From Rhodocollybia butyracea (lineage: Eukaryota; Basidiomycota; Agaricomycetes; Agaricales; Omphalotaceae), in NCBI GenBank assembly GCA_015501585.1, contig JADNRY010000073.1:124001-188000 (forward strand): 64,000 nucleotides of DNA. Reading direction: 5' to 3'. Position numbers and translations under genes: made by a program. The notes beneath the pieces are model-generated. The model was not told the origin of the DNA and searched no databases. It saw only the letters and a list, made by a program, of their open reading frames with translations. The first letter of the stretch is position 1; each line of letters starts with the position of its first letter. Below are positions 20,253-32,330 of this stretch, in pieces.

Positions 20253-23098
20253 TCTCAGGATTACCGCTGTTGGGATGCTCGGTATAATCATTATGTTCCG
20301 CCCATAATCGCTCATAATCAAAGAAAATCATTTTATTTAGCCGCTAGCCCCGTTATAATCCATTACCGCCCTGTAAAATCTTTATTACACCTGGTGAGAG
20401 GTGTAATCCCTGGCAACATTTTCCCGCATTTAGTGATGACGGCAGATGGAAACAAGTACGGGAGACTAGGTGATAATTGGTTGATTTGGGAAACAGCCCG
20501 CAGAGGAGTGGCGAAGGGCAAGTATGTTTTTTCTTCATCAAAATATCTGGTACGTGGGTGGTACGGTGTTGTGAACGCTAAGCGGAAGTTGAAGCGCTGA
20601 AGTCTGAGCAACAAATGACTATCCATAGTTATCCATGTCACAGCCCAACGACTCACCAATGACCCGCCCGTGGCTCAACCCATCACTAAATCTAAATGTT
20701 TCCTGCCATAAACAGAGCATTATACAAGCAGAGACATGTGTCAAGTGGTCGGACTTTCATATTTTGTTTTGGTGCCTCTGAAATGAAAAAACCAATCCAA
20801 TTTCTCCATTTCAGGCAACCCAAAATTCAACATTTCAGAGAGTATCTGAATTCGTGTCCAAAGTATTGAACTTCCCACTGAGCTTCCGTCCGACAGAAAT
20901 GGAGGTAATGGTGGTGTGACTATGTTTGGGCGCCTACGTACCACACGCACGCCTACATTGATTAATATCAGCCGATAAGTAGGCGTCTACAGCTTTATAT
21001 TGTACCTAGTAAGAACACTCCATCATAAGATACTGCCTAGTATAAGCACTACAGTTCTATGCCGATATTGTAGCAAGGATTTGGCAGCCATTCACTGGAT
21101 TGCAGAACGGTCCAGTGGATTGATTCTGGAACGGTCAATTCGCATCGTTAAAATTAATCATTTTCAAGGGTTCGTATGAGTGCCGGATACCATACCTACC
21201 GACTTTCCATAACCTATGGCCCTACATAGTACGCACTGATGTGAATCCTTAAACTAATCCAAGGTTAGCTCAGTGCTAATGCACATACGTCCGGGAAACC
21301 AGTGCACTTTGCTTAGGAGAGCTCACGACTGTCGCCAATTTCATCAAAGTTGAATCGACAAAAATTTAGGGTGTGGACGTTATCAGAATATTCAAATTTG
21401 GGCTGTCCCCCAGAGAGGAGTTGGGTTCCGAGCAAACTGATCCTCACTCAACTGATACAATAAAAGAAGAAGGAAGGCACTGGCGCAGCGTGCCGGCAAC
21501 CCGTGAAGTGAATGCACTATGCAAAAGCAAGACTCAGCGGCCTCCCTGCCGAGTTACGCAGGAGGCCCACTCTAAAGCGAAGACTGACATCCCTGGCCCA
21601 AAAGGATCCTCTCGGGCTGATGTGCTGCAGTGCATGCAAGTAGTCATGGACAAGGTCATGGATACATTTAATGGTTGGACAGATGTTCCAGGATGAATGT
21701 CATACTTGGCTCCTTAGATTACGGAAGGAAGGAAGGAAGTGGATTACTCCGGATGGTCCAAGGTCTACTAAACACCGGGGCAACTGGAGATATTTATCAT
21801 ATTTGAAGAGGGGCATACGAAACACTTGCCGTGCATATGATCCTTCCAACCCGCCCTCAGCCGCTCTTCTTCTAGCTTGAATTTTACAGTAGTTTGCTAC
21901 GTCCACGGTCCCCAAAGCAGAATTCACTGATCAGGCTCATATATCACTCTATTCTGTTCCTTTCAGTTTTTTTACAGATCTCCCAATAAGTAACCAAAGT
22001 CGGCGTCAAGTCGGCGTGTCCTCAACCATCGATACAAATCTGAATTTTTCACCCTCTTCCATAGCTTTGGACACACTCTACTTTGTTTGTTTTAGTCTTT
22101 TCACAAATATCTTCCCAATCGAAGTGGGCGTGGCCTCAACCGACAAAAGTCCGACCTTCGGTGGGGCCAGGTCAGGACATAAATGCGGCGTCGAACATCA
22201 TGTCTATGACTTGTACACTAAGTACAGTGTACAGGCACAATCGAGTTGCTCTATGGTCGGGGATGCCAGACATTGTGGATTACTCAATGGAGTAGACGCA
22301 CAATGGTTTTTCCCACTACCAGTTGCGAGCATGCTGGAGCTTACTGGAGCTACAAGCGTAAATCATCATCACTAAAAAAATACTAAGCAATTTATCATCC
22401 ACTAATAAGTGTAAGGGATTGAGTAATTACCACTAGTTTTACTCTATATAGATGCAGGACACGATGAAAATACTAGCAGAATGTTCCGATGCTTACTCAG
22501 TCCTCTTGGTGTTCACGCGGAGTCACAGCTGCGCAGTTTGTTGATTCCGATCAACTGCCGCACACGCTCGCACCCAAGAGCCTCCAAGAGCTTGTACTTA
22601 CCCACACTGTATCGCGCGGGTTTCCCGCTAAATTCAACGCACCATATGACCATACGCAAAAGTACTTTGAAGGGTAGGTGATTCAGAGACAAATAAACAG
22701 AGGGCTTTCAGTGGCTGGTTTCGAAAGGAGTGAAAGATGTGGAAAACTCGCAGGGGCACCTGACCCCGGTCTGACTTTCAAGTCTTATAAATACGTCAAG
22801 CGCTCCTCATCAGTTACTTGACGAGCTCGACCGATGTTCCCGGGTTGCGTTCGGTATGCTATAGGCTAAGGTCATCGTATGGACAAGGTTAGAACAAATT
22901 CACTGGGAATCAACTTGCAAGTAATGGTACTTACCACGCTTACTAAAGCTTAACTAAACACTTGTCAACCGATTTAATGAACCCAACCTTAACAGCAGGG
23001 TGATTTTATTTGTAGCTATCCAGGTCTCCAGTGGAGGGGATGCCAAGTGGGCGTGATTATTTATCAAGTGTTCAATGTTCAAGCAACAAGTTAACAAC
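20253..23098. other. Long stretch without a supported gene
   Basis: Open frames at 21373-21696, 21671-21880, 22016-22375 and 22489-22677 are short and match no family that I know. About 20779-20916 is a dispersed repeat: its inverse recurs at about 54200-54360 (shared caacccaaaattcaacattt and the following cagagagtatc). A row resembling tRNA box A at about 21262 lacks the rest of a tRNA. Confidence 0.5.
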
Positions 23099-25219
23099 CT
23101 AATCTGATTCAATATCCCGATCAATAGCAGCGAGTTGCTTCAAGTTTCCCCGTTCATCCCTAGCCTCAACTTGGTGGTCAATACCAATGATAATCTTCTG
23201 GAAATTCAATGAGTAATACTACCATAGTCTCCTTATTCAGTACTACTTACTGCAGGTTTCTGTCTGTTTTGAGAAATTCCGCCATCCCGTGTATAACTGT
23301 TAGAGTGGAGTTGAATGTCATCACGAGTGCTATCTTGAAATCTTCGTGCGGATGATACTCTTGAGTTCACTGTGAGCATTAAAATTAAATGTGATCAGAT
23401 CAACTAGGAAAAAAACCTCATACAGGTTGCAAGTAGTGAATTAAAGTAAACTGTACAGAAGTCAATATTGTCGACATTGTATGACTGTTGTACTCCGCTC
23501 ACCTTTGGGGGTAGTGTATAGATCCCATAATAAATGAAGGTGTTTGGCCAGGCAGCATACTAATAATTTTGCGTCGAGGATACAGCAAACCAACGTGAAA
23601 GACAAATCAAAGACGTACGGCAACCAAAACCATGATTTGTACAATACTATTCAATTTAGTGAGCGATCCACAGACCAACCGAAGCTTTTTACCTTGTTAG
23701 CAGGCCTATATAGTATTAATAATATTTAACGACGAGACTTGGAAAATTTGGGCCAGAGTCAATTCAACTCACATGAACTGATGATGTAGGCTGTAATCGT
23801 TGCGATAATAGATCTGGTCCTAAAGCGTTGTTCAGTCAATATTTCGAGGTTTACTTCAAAGCGATACCAACGGTTTGAAGCTGGTTTGTCCGCGTTGCAG
23901 ATAGAAGACCAGGCTTCCGGTTATGAGCACATCCGCTATAATCTCTAAGGTATGAGTGGTATAAATCAAAATCTGCTCAATATATGAGATTGATAAACAG
24001 ACACTATATCAGAGACAGGATATCACCTGCATCGTTCTGGTATTGAAACCCGTGACAAGGTGGCCAGGGGTCCGCCATCTTCCAGATAAATCATTGAGAA
24101 CATAAACACACAAGATTCAAACTGATCACATACCCGATTATACCATAAGCTGCATACATTTAGAGGTAATTTATAAACAAATTGTCTTGGTATTATCAAG
24201 TCATAAATCATTCAACGCACCAAAATTTGTGACTGAGATGGAAATTAATATGGTTTGCAAAATTTATATGGAATTTTAACCATGGAAACAAGTGGAGACT
24301 CACAAAATGCGACCGCCGCAAACAATAGCTGTAGAAAGAAAATTGAGAACATTCTGCTGCTTAAGGACCAAGGAAGGACAAATATTTTACATACAATTAT
24401 AGCGATTAGAGGACCGATTAATCGTCTCTCTGACTTCCATACTATAGTATACAGACTGAGTTATTCTGTATAATAGATAAACGTAGCAACAAAAAAACTC
24501 ACAAGTCCACACTCTCCTGCACATAAACCTGTGAAACACATTTCAGCCGTGTTCAGGTCATAATAAATAAATTTCAAGGAAATACTCACAGCTGGCACAG
24601 CAGATTATTGACGCTCTATCGAAGGAATTAGGTTTGGTGACGTTAAACCGCAGTAGGAGATCCATACAGTGATAAAAAGAGCAAACTAAAAAGTGTTGGA
24701 TTCATGCATGTATAGTACCCGAAAGTTTTGAATATTTACCTCTGTTCCCCTGCGATAAATGGTTAGGAGTGACTCAAGTCAGTCACAAGGACCACATTGC
24801 ATCTCATATACACGCACCAAACAAGATGCTCAAGTGCTCCAAAATTTCCAAAATTTTGAACCAATAGATTGTAGGTCCCTTGGAGGAGAAAAGCCTGATG
24901 TATCACATCCAATATCCTTTTATTACCCTTCAGATCATGCTACAAACATGTAAAAAGATGATCTACCAAAGACTATAGACCTAGATGATTGTTCAAAAAC
25001 ATCGTCAAAAGGCCGGGAGATTTATGTACCAAAATCCTGAGGCGTACTGAATCTTTTCCGCTGGTCTTGTGAAATTGGATGACTTGCACAAAGGTTATCC
25101 CACAGAGTCTATGATGGATTGACTGAGTCCGAAGTCAAAATATGTACTTTGAGCATAACTAACATCGCTGCAAAGGTCTGACCAAGCAGAAGGGCGCCGA
25201 GAGTATTGTCAAATGCCAT
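23099..25219 (-). CDS. DUF6534-type integral membrane protein, many small exons
   Basis: I reconstructed this on the minus strand from about ten small exons. ATG 25219 gives MAFDNTLGALLLGQTFAAI, joined across an intron (gttagt...atcatag) to LCGITFVQVIQFHKTSGKD. Further pieces are YNLLVQNFGNFGALEHLVW, TIVWKSERRLIGPLIAII, LLFAAVAF, LEIIADVLITGSLVFYLQ, a GLLT-like loop, MLPGQTPSFIMGS, LNSRVSSARRFQDSTRDD and the C-terminal VEARDERGNLKQL ending at TAG 23099-23101. This order (DNTLGA start, cytoplasmic RVW/ERR loop, ADVLI...L.R.RT.F, LNSR tail) is that of the large Agaricomycete family of seven-helix proteins with a DUF6534 domain, whose function is unknown. Exon joins in the middle (about 24500-24700) are uncertain and one may hide a frameshift. 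Confidence 0.72.
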
Positions 25220-26476
25220 TTTGGTGAGACTCGGAAGTGGGGCGCGTATGCAGCGATCGGATTCTGACACCTCCTTATATACATAGATCTCTACAGCCAT
25301 AGATCATGGATGCCATGTACGCAAATGTACTACACTTTTTATATGCGTGACATGCCCTTTTCCTGTACCGAATTGAACCCTAGATCAAAACACGATTGAA
25401 TGATATTCAATAAGGAAAGACCAGTAAATGGTTTAAACTTGGATAGGTTTCTTGAGATGGACTAGAGCTCCAGACTGTTACTGCATGCTTCACCCAATGT
25501 CTAATCTTCTGTTGGCATCGAAGTTGCTGACAGTCTCAGTCTCCCCAGTCACTGTCAATCTAACACAATCATGGACCATGGTCGATGCTCTCTCCTGAGC
25601 AGTGGGTAATGTAAAAATATTCTGATCTCTGTTTAATTATACTTTGTATGAATAGCCGAAACAAAATGGATAAATCCAAAAGAGTTTATTATAACTACAG
25701 ATGTGATCTTCTAAGTTCTCGATGGTTACGCACTATATTTCAATATTGCTCATTCATTTATTGAACATTTGAATCTTTGGTTGGATATCAATTACCACTC
25801 ACTGCATCTGACATTGCGGGAACTTGTGAGCAAATGTAACATATGAGGGGCTTCGGGTGGGTAAGGAAATTCGGAAAAAAGGAAGATAGAATAGTATGGG
25901 AAGCTGATGAACCATGGTTCAGAACGATGAAACGCACCCGCAAAGTCGGAAACTTGATGTCAGAAACTTAATGTTTGATTCCTGGCCTTTCATTTGGCAC
26001 CCAAATCAACTGGAAGATTCAATATAATGATATCTGCCAACTTTGGTCTTTGCTTCCAAGCAGACAGGCTACTCAGTGCCTAGTGCCCTAGTCTAGTAGG
26101 CTCTAGTAGGCCCTAGTATGCTAACGTCGAATGCGAAACCCTCAGGGTAGGTTAACTCGCCACCTCAAGATTTCTTCCCGAAGGCACAAATTGTACAATC
26201 TTTACCGTTCCAGAAAATCATTGGACACTCCACGGCGTTCCTTTCATCCCCTTCAGCAAGAAAATAACAGAGAGAAAATAATTGAGCTCCTTACAAAGCG
26301 CTTGGGCTACCTTCATTGCTCATACTACTTAGTACAGTCTATGAGGGCGTTGAGATTCTTCCTTTGATATTTTAGCACAGAAAGGCATCCATGTTTTTAT
26401 GTTGCAGACGCGCGGCCTGAGGCTCATGGAATGGATCACCTATATTTATTTGTCTATGAATGTATAGCAAATGTAT
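25220..26476. other. Intergenic stretch, no supported gene
   Basis: The stretch is AT-rich with no family match. The frame 26131-26367 has no recognisable product. The near-palindromic tagtaggctctagtaggccctag at about 26093-26116 is a small local repeat. Confidence 0.45.
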
Positions 26477-26481
26477 AGTAG

Positions 26482-27110
26482 TGTAAAGATCCGTTCACGA
26501 TTGGATCTTCCCAATGTACAGTATAGCAAGGGGCCCGTTGGGCAGATTTACTACAATATCGAGTTTGGTGTTGCTGATTTAACAGTGTGGTTTCCGATGG
26601 TTCTTCTGTGTTAACAGGTAATATTCTGGTATTCTGATCAAACAGATGTGACGTCTTCTGTGGTAAGCAGGTAAAAGTAGTTCTTCTGTGGTGAGCAGGT
26701 AAAGGTGGTTCTTCTGTAATAAGCAGGGATTCTTCTGTTGTAAGCAGGTAATTGGTGATGCTTCTGGATATTCACAGTTAGCAACTAAGATTCATATCAA
26801 GGTTCAATTCACAGCTATGCTGCACAAAGGTAATAGTTCCAAAATAACAAGGCTGGGGTACAATGTATCTACTGAGCGGTATTTATACTAGCTACCTAAG
26901 TCATATTGAGTCATTCCGAGTCATGTTCCGAGTCATTTTGACTCATATAATATAATTCATTTCCGGTTCCGGGTTCCGGGTCATCATATTGCACCCGAAA
27001 TTAGACCATATGACTCGTTTGTTATCAAATGTCATTAATACAATATTGAGACAATCATGTGCTCAATCATGTGTCCAATTTGTCAGTCAGGAAATGTTCA
27101 CTTCCTGACA
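26482..27110. mobile_element. Solo LTR, 629 bp
   Basis: It starts TGTAAAGATCCG and ends CTTCCTGACA, with the perfect 5-bp duplication AGTAG on both sides (26477-26481 and 27111-27115). The interior has about five units of ttcttctgtggtaagcagg type (26595-26750) and a GAGTCAT-rich stretch (26900-26945) with two perfect TGASTCA sites (26907, 26939). The near-end motif ccgggtcat resembles that of the 5.87-kb element, so the two may be distantly related. No internal region remains. Confidence 0.8.
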
Positions 27111-27148
27111 AGTAGTAGTATTGATCTCCTTGCTATTGACAACACTGT

Positions 27149-28191
27149 CTACACCACGAAACCCTGTTGAAACACGTCAGCATACCAACCAAAGAAAAGA
27201 TAGTGTCGACATACCCCATTGACACCGAGGTTTTGTCCGTTGACCCACTGAGCAGCCGGGCTAGCGATGAAAGCTACCATGGGAGCAATATCTTCCGCGT
27301 GTCCAAACCGATTGTTGGGATTCATGGAGCAAACCATATCCGTGTAAATTTGGGGTTTGTCTTTGGCGAAGTCATTGAAGAAGTCTGTATCAGTCGGGCC
27401 AGGAGCTACAGCATTGACAGTGATACCCTGGGCACCCAGATCTTTGGCAAGGATACGGACCATTTGTTGAATGGCACCTGTATTATAAGGAGAGATGACC
27501 GTTCATGACTAGGCGTAGTGCCAATAGATGGGTTACTGTCTTACCTTTTGTCATAACATGAAGCAGATAGGGCGCTCCAAGGCCTGTAAAAGAGGTTGCA
27601 CTGCTTCCAGCGAAGATGATGCGGCCTCCAGCTATGTTTTTGGGATGAGTGTGAGATTGTTCATTGCCAAAAGTGTACGCACAAGGAAGATGTTTCACTG
27701 CGGCCTGTGTCATGAATAGCGGCCCTTTCATTCCCAGATTGATCTGCCTGTTGAAACCGTCTTCGTCGATGGCTGCAAGCGCAGCATCATGCACAACACC
27801 AGCATTTAAGATGAGAATATCTAGTTTTCCAAAGTTCTTGATTGTAGCATCAATCAGCGCTTGGCTGTCAGATATAGTTGAAGCATCCGCTTGAATTGCC
27901 ACTGCATCCCCTTTGCCTGAGGATTTAATCCTTCGGACAACATCATCTGCAGCTTGAGCATTACTGAGGTCTGTGGACAGGTTAAAAGAAGGTCCGAGTA
28001 ACATTCTCATATACACACAATTTACCACCACCTTTGCACCTTCTTCAGCAAGTCTAAATGCGATAGCAGCTCCGATTCCGCGAGATCCACCAGTTACAAC
28101 CGCTACTTTACCTATAAACACATTGAGCACACCGAAAACATGCACAATGAGAGGTCTTACCAGTCAAGGAGGTTGATAGAGCAGAAGACAT
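27149..28191 (-). CDS. Short-chain dehydrogenase/reductase with altered active site
   Basis: ATG 28191 gives MSSALSTSLT; after an intron the protein continues GKVAVVTGGSRGIGAAIAF, the Rossmann TGxxxGIG motif of classical SDRs (NAD(P)H binding). An intron follows AKVVVN. Then come LILNAGVV (NAG motif), an intron after VKHLP, GGRIIFAGSSATSF with the catalytic serine, APYLLHVMTKG, another intron, and VRILAKDLGAQGITVNAV through NLGVNGGFVV, stop 27149-27151. In relatives the last motif reads YxMTKG, with catalytic Tyr four residues before Lys. Here that place holds His (codon CAT at about 27556-27558), so ordinary proton transfer may be impaired. It lies next to two terpene synthases and could oxidise or reduce their product (inference). 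Confidence 0.85.
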
Positions 28192-30056
28192 TAGAAAGTG
28201 AAATTAAGCGAAACAGGTCAGCCTCATATATATACCTACTAAGACGCGTTAGATTATGGATACAATTCACATCATTCAACACCCGTTTTACTATGTCAAA
28301 GGTGATACACATTTGGAAGAGAGCTGTCGAAGAATGCCCGCCCGAATGCCCGCCCGAAAACCAAGTCCTTTTCAACTTCTGAGCGCAGTTCAATACATCA
28401 TGGATATGTACACGATACCTCTTCAGTGCGTGTCCTAGAGCTAATGCGCAGGCAGACTATATTGATTTGTGAAAGTGATGAATTTAGACCTTCAATCAAG
28501 TTCGTTTATCTAAGGTAAAGATTGCACTCCAGCAGTGACTACTTCATGGATCATCACAATCACAGATTTTCTGCCGTGGTTCACTCAGTTTCATCCATCG
28601 AAGGTAAAAGGCTTGAGAGAAATGGCTGTGATTATCATCGGCGCAGAGTAGTACTCTCACATGAATATCTTGCCGAGTGATGATTCTCTTTAGTCAATTA
28701 GCAACGGAAAGGAGCCATGCAAAGTGACAAGGAATCTCCCGGTCAGAATTCTTTGTAGTTGCCACAGCGCCACACTCGATATGTATAGCCTCGGATTGAG
28801 GAGAAACCCGATGAATATCGTGCGACGAGTCTGAACAGGTCTGAACTTGATTTTTATTGCTAAGTAAAACGAGCTGCGGGATGAGGTGGTTGGAGCTACG
28901 GGAGTAGCCGAAACTAGAACCTAAGAACCCCCCCAGCAAAAATCGTGACTGGGCAGTTGGGCCCTACCTACCAAGATTACTGGAAAGGGGTAATTGAGTT
29001 GTACAGTGCACAGGAACTTGATGGAACGAGCTGGATCATGAGAATTGGCAGAATCCGCCATGAAAGTTTAAGCACCAGTGCCTCTCTTCAGTGTATTTTT
29101 GACAACTTTCCCCCCCCCCAACAAGCCTCTGGAAATCGTTCTCGGTGCTACTACATATTTTAATCTCGCTGCGGGTAATTTTCTCTAACCATGCAGATTG
29201 GACAAAAATTGATAGGACGTTCCTGCGTCCAGGCACCAAGTGTACCTGCCTTACCCTCTACCCTTCTGCAATTGAGGTTGAGGCACGAGTGATAGCATTG
29301 AATTCAAAGGCGGGGTATAGGAATCCTTCAGGTACTGGACACTTGAGATAACGAAGAACAGGATCTGGTGGGTGTCGCCGTGGGCTTAGTGTTTATCCGA
29401 ATATTCACTGTCCTTTGGCGGCTATGACGCGCGGAGGCCTACAATACCCTACAATACCCAACTTGTTCCTGTCTACTCCATGCATGCTAAAAAAAATGGC
29501 AGTAGGATTGCTTGGCGGATGCCTTTATTGTTCACAGACAGGCATGCATATCGCAGCGACAGGGCTCTACATTGAATCTCGCATACCCGTGTGCAGTTTC
29601 ACTTCAGAATTGCCGTTTTAAAATGTGAGCTGATGCAAAAATATCGCTAGTCTAAGCATCATTCCATCGTAACAGCTAAGTTGCCTCATACTAGTAACCT
29701 TATTTATTTGTGTCCATTTTTGCCCGAGTCCTGCCCGAGTCCAGCGGGAAAGGAAAAAATTCATCATACGGCCCGGTCCAAAAGATGTCGCTGCACTTCG
29801 TCGACTGTCAAATGCCAGGAATCACAAACAGTTGGCCTGAGGAAGACAGGACCGGGCGTACCGACTCTAATAGTGTATGCTGGATGGATAGACTTCAAAT
29901 GGAATTGCGTTTGCCCCGATTCTGTCCTCGCTCAAAGTTGTACCACCATTTGAGCCCGTATGAGCCCGTAAACATTTCTAAGCAATCAGCTGTGGCAAAG
30001 AACGCAAGACTTGTTGGGAATTACCGAAAGAAACCTACCATATACACGTTGATAGA
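28192..30056. other. Intergenic stretch between SDR and terpene synthase
   Basis: No gene is supported. A C run lies at 29109-29118. From about 29690 the sequence is homologous to the stretch upstream of the second synthase (about 33330 onward), so it is the left part of the duplicated block. Confidence 0.5.
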
Positions 30057-30060
30057 GTAG

Positions 30061-30069
30061 TATAAAAGC
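30061..30069 (+). promoter_or_regulatory. TATA box of terpene synthase 1
   Basis: TATAAAAGC lies 49 bp before the ATG. The same motif in the same setting precedes the second synthase at 33696, showing that the core promoter was duplicated with the gene. Confidence 0.6.
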
Positions 30070-30109
30070 ATGCTTCATTGCTGTCGTATTCTTCGCTACA
30101 GAAAAAACG

Positions 30110-31396
30110 ATGACAATCAGCAGTGGACCGTCTGAAGTTCCTCCCTTTGCTTTCAAAAAGGACATCTCGAGAGACTATGTCCCTCGTCTTCAAATGCTCC
30201 TTCGCGAAATTGATTACCGCTATCTCGCTCCTCCATCCCCTTCAACAGCCTTCTTCCATTCCCACCACAGCTGGATCCACAATACAGTGGGGCCTATGAC
30301 ATCCTGGACTAAAAGCCAGCTTGATGCCCTCGAAGTCGCGTCCTCCACTTTCCAGGAGAGGTCTTATCCTTCTGCTGACATTGAAATAAAAACAATTATG
30401 GCGAAGCTTACTGCCCTGTTTCTTTTCATCGATGACTCGTTGGAAAACGACGCCACCGGTATATATGATGAACTTGGCAGCTTTGCGCATAATATCTACA
30501 TAGGCAAATCCCAGCCATCTGGCATACTTGAACTCTACCACGAATGCATAAAAGAGATGTCGCATCTCTGCGAAGGGGACCCAGTGCTACGGGGGTTAGC
30601 CGTTGTGCCCTGGATAAATTTTGTAGATGCGTGTCTCTTGGAGAAGCGTCTCTTGACCATAGCGCCCGAGCTGCGTGCTAGTCCCTATGATATGGGATAC
30701 CAGAATATTGCGAAACAAGAGTACCTTGGTGGAAGTCATGTACCAGCCCGAAACGTCTCTCCAGGAGCCAGTATGCACTTGTGAGTTGATACGGTCGTTC
30801 GCACTTAAGCATATACACTTACATTCGTTTTAGTCCAATTTACCTGCGCCACAGAACAGGCGTTGGAGAGGCATATGCGGCTGTGGTATTCAAAGCGACC
30901 AAGGAACAAGGCTTACCATTGTCCAGATACATCACGGCGCTACCTGACATGTCACTCTACATCGTCAGTATACTGGAGTTGTAATAACGTGCTTGTGGCT
31001 TACAATTTTGCATAGGTTCTCTTGAATGATCTCCTCTCCTTTCACAAGGAGGAGCTCGCCGGTGAAACCATCAATATGATTCATATCCGGACGCAAACAC
31101 TCAAGGAGAATAGTGGAACAGGTGCATCCGGGGAATGGACAGTATTTGATACATTCAGCCTTATGTGCGAGGAAGCGAAAGAAGCCGCATACAGGATCGA
31201 CGAGATCCTGAGGCTGTACGACTGTGAAAGAATAGTAAGGGATGGATTGGACAGTGGAGATATGGGACTTTCGGAAGTTGATGTGGCGATCGCGCTCCAG
31301 TGGCGAGGATTCAGAGATGGGTATATCTCATGGCATCTAGAAGCACAGAGATACAAGTTAGACTTTATTCGGCCTGAGCAGTTTAAACTGAATTAG
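30110..31396 (+). CDS. TRI5-type terpene synthase 1
   Basis: There are three exons (30110-30780, 30834-30963, 31016-31396), all in phase, giving 393 residues. The aspartate-rich metal motif is IDDSLEND (D108, D109) and the NSE motif is NDLLSFHKE (N271, S275, K278/E279). Both bind the Mg2+ cluster that ionises the prenyl diphosphate. Length and motif order fit the trichodiene-synthase-like (TRI5) family of class I terpene cyclases, common in Agaricomycetes and usually acting on farnesyl or geranyl diphosphate in the cytosol. The product cannot be predicted. Exon 2 must end at the gtcagt donor after LYI, because the next possible donor breaks the frame. The protein is about 80-85% identical to the downstream copy. 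The gene appears intact. Confidence 0.9.
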
Positions 31397-31949
31397 CTGG
31401 AAGATATTTACCGCAACGTTATTGTGATATGTGTTTGTATAACAAGTTCACCCAGGGCTTGAGTTGCGCGTGTACCGAGCTACATGAATGAATCAGTTTA
31501 CGAGTTGTTCGCGGTTAATTGATTGAACTTACCTCGAGTTACTTGTGGGTAACACTCCCAAAGATTTGTATAGGACAATTGAAGAACAGCTCCTATTGAG
31601 CAAAATATCAGATGTGACCGATTTCGACAGTACTGTGTAGTGATATCTCACTGCCTTTCTTTGCCAGATGTTCTGTTATTACGACCAGTAACCTAGAAAT
31701 TCATAAAACCAGGTAGACTGTGACCTACCCGTAGCACAACGAGAAACTCAGATAGAGCGCTACCAATGATAGATAACCAATGATTGATGCAACATTGACG
31801 GATCGGCGATCGCATCCCATTCTGCTGATGGCGAAGAACGGTTCTTCTCCCTCCTCCCCCCGAACTGCAAACTCTATTTTTTCTTATTGATATACGGCAG
31901 TCGATATCACCGACGGGAGCAGCTGGCAACCGTGACTAGAAGACCGTAC

Positions 31950-32330
31950 ACCAAGGTCAGTATGTTGTCATACTTACTTAGTCTCCCACCGTTTGATAGG
32001 CTCATGTTTCACTGGATCATCAGGCCCAAAGTACCCTGCTCAGTACTAGTCGAGTCTTGACCTGCACTCATGCACTACACAAGTCCTACAAATCAAGACT
32101 CAAGATATACATGGTGAAAATGGGTACGCACAGATGGAATGGAGCCTTGCTTGGTGGCGCACTAAAACTAAAGACAAAACTGTTTTCTAATTCGCAAAGA
32201 ATTTATAATGTAGCTTCCGGCCAAATGACCAAGTGAAAAGCGTATGATCTTGGATTTTTAGCCTACGACCCCGCTTTGGAACTGAAAAGGCCATGTAAAT
32301 TGGGCGATAAATCGAGGATAGCGGTCGCAG
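31950..32330 (-). pseudogene. Remnant of a deleted 2OG-Fe(II) oxygenase copy
   Basis: About 31950-32147 is homologous to the 3' end of the oxygenase at 35967-36237: the last two exons and introns, with TTTGGGCCTGATGATCCAGT and AGAACTTGTGTAG-like parts shared. About 32168-32330 is homologous to the sequence just upstream of that gene's start (about 37343-37480, with a shared GGCCAAA...GACCAAG part). The body, about 1.1 kb in the other copy, is missing. The remaining coding piece is also out of frame. This shows that the oxygenase was duplicated with the synthase and then lost by internal deletion. Confidence 0.7.

Noticed and set aside
21262..21340. tRNA-like row ggttagctcagtgctaatgc
   Set aside because: It resembles a D-loop/box A but there is no box B (GGTTCGAATCC-like) and no cloverleaf at the right distance.
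21373..22677. Cluster of short plus-strand ORFs
   Set aside because: No conserved motif or credible splice joins; composition not clearly coding.
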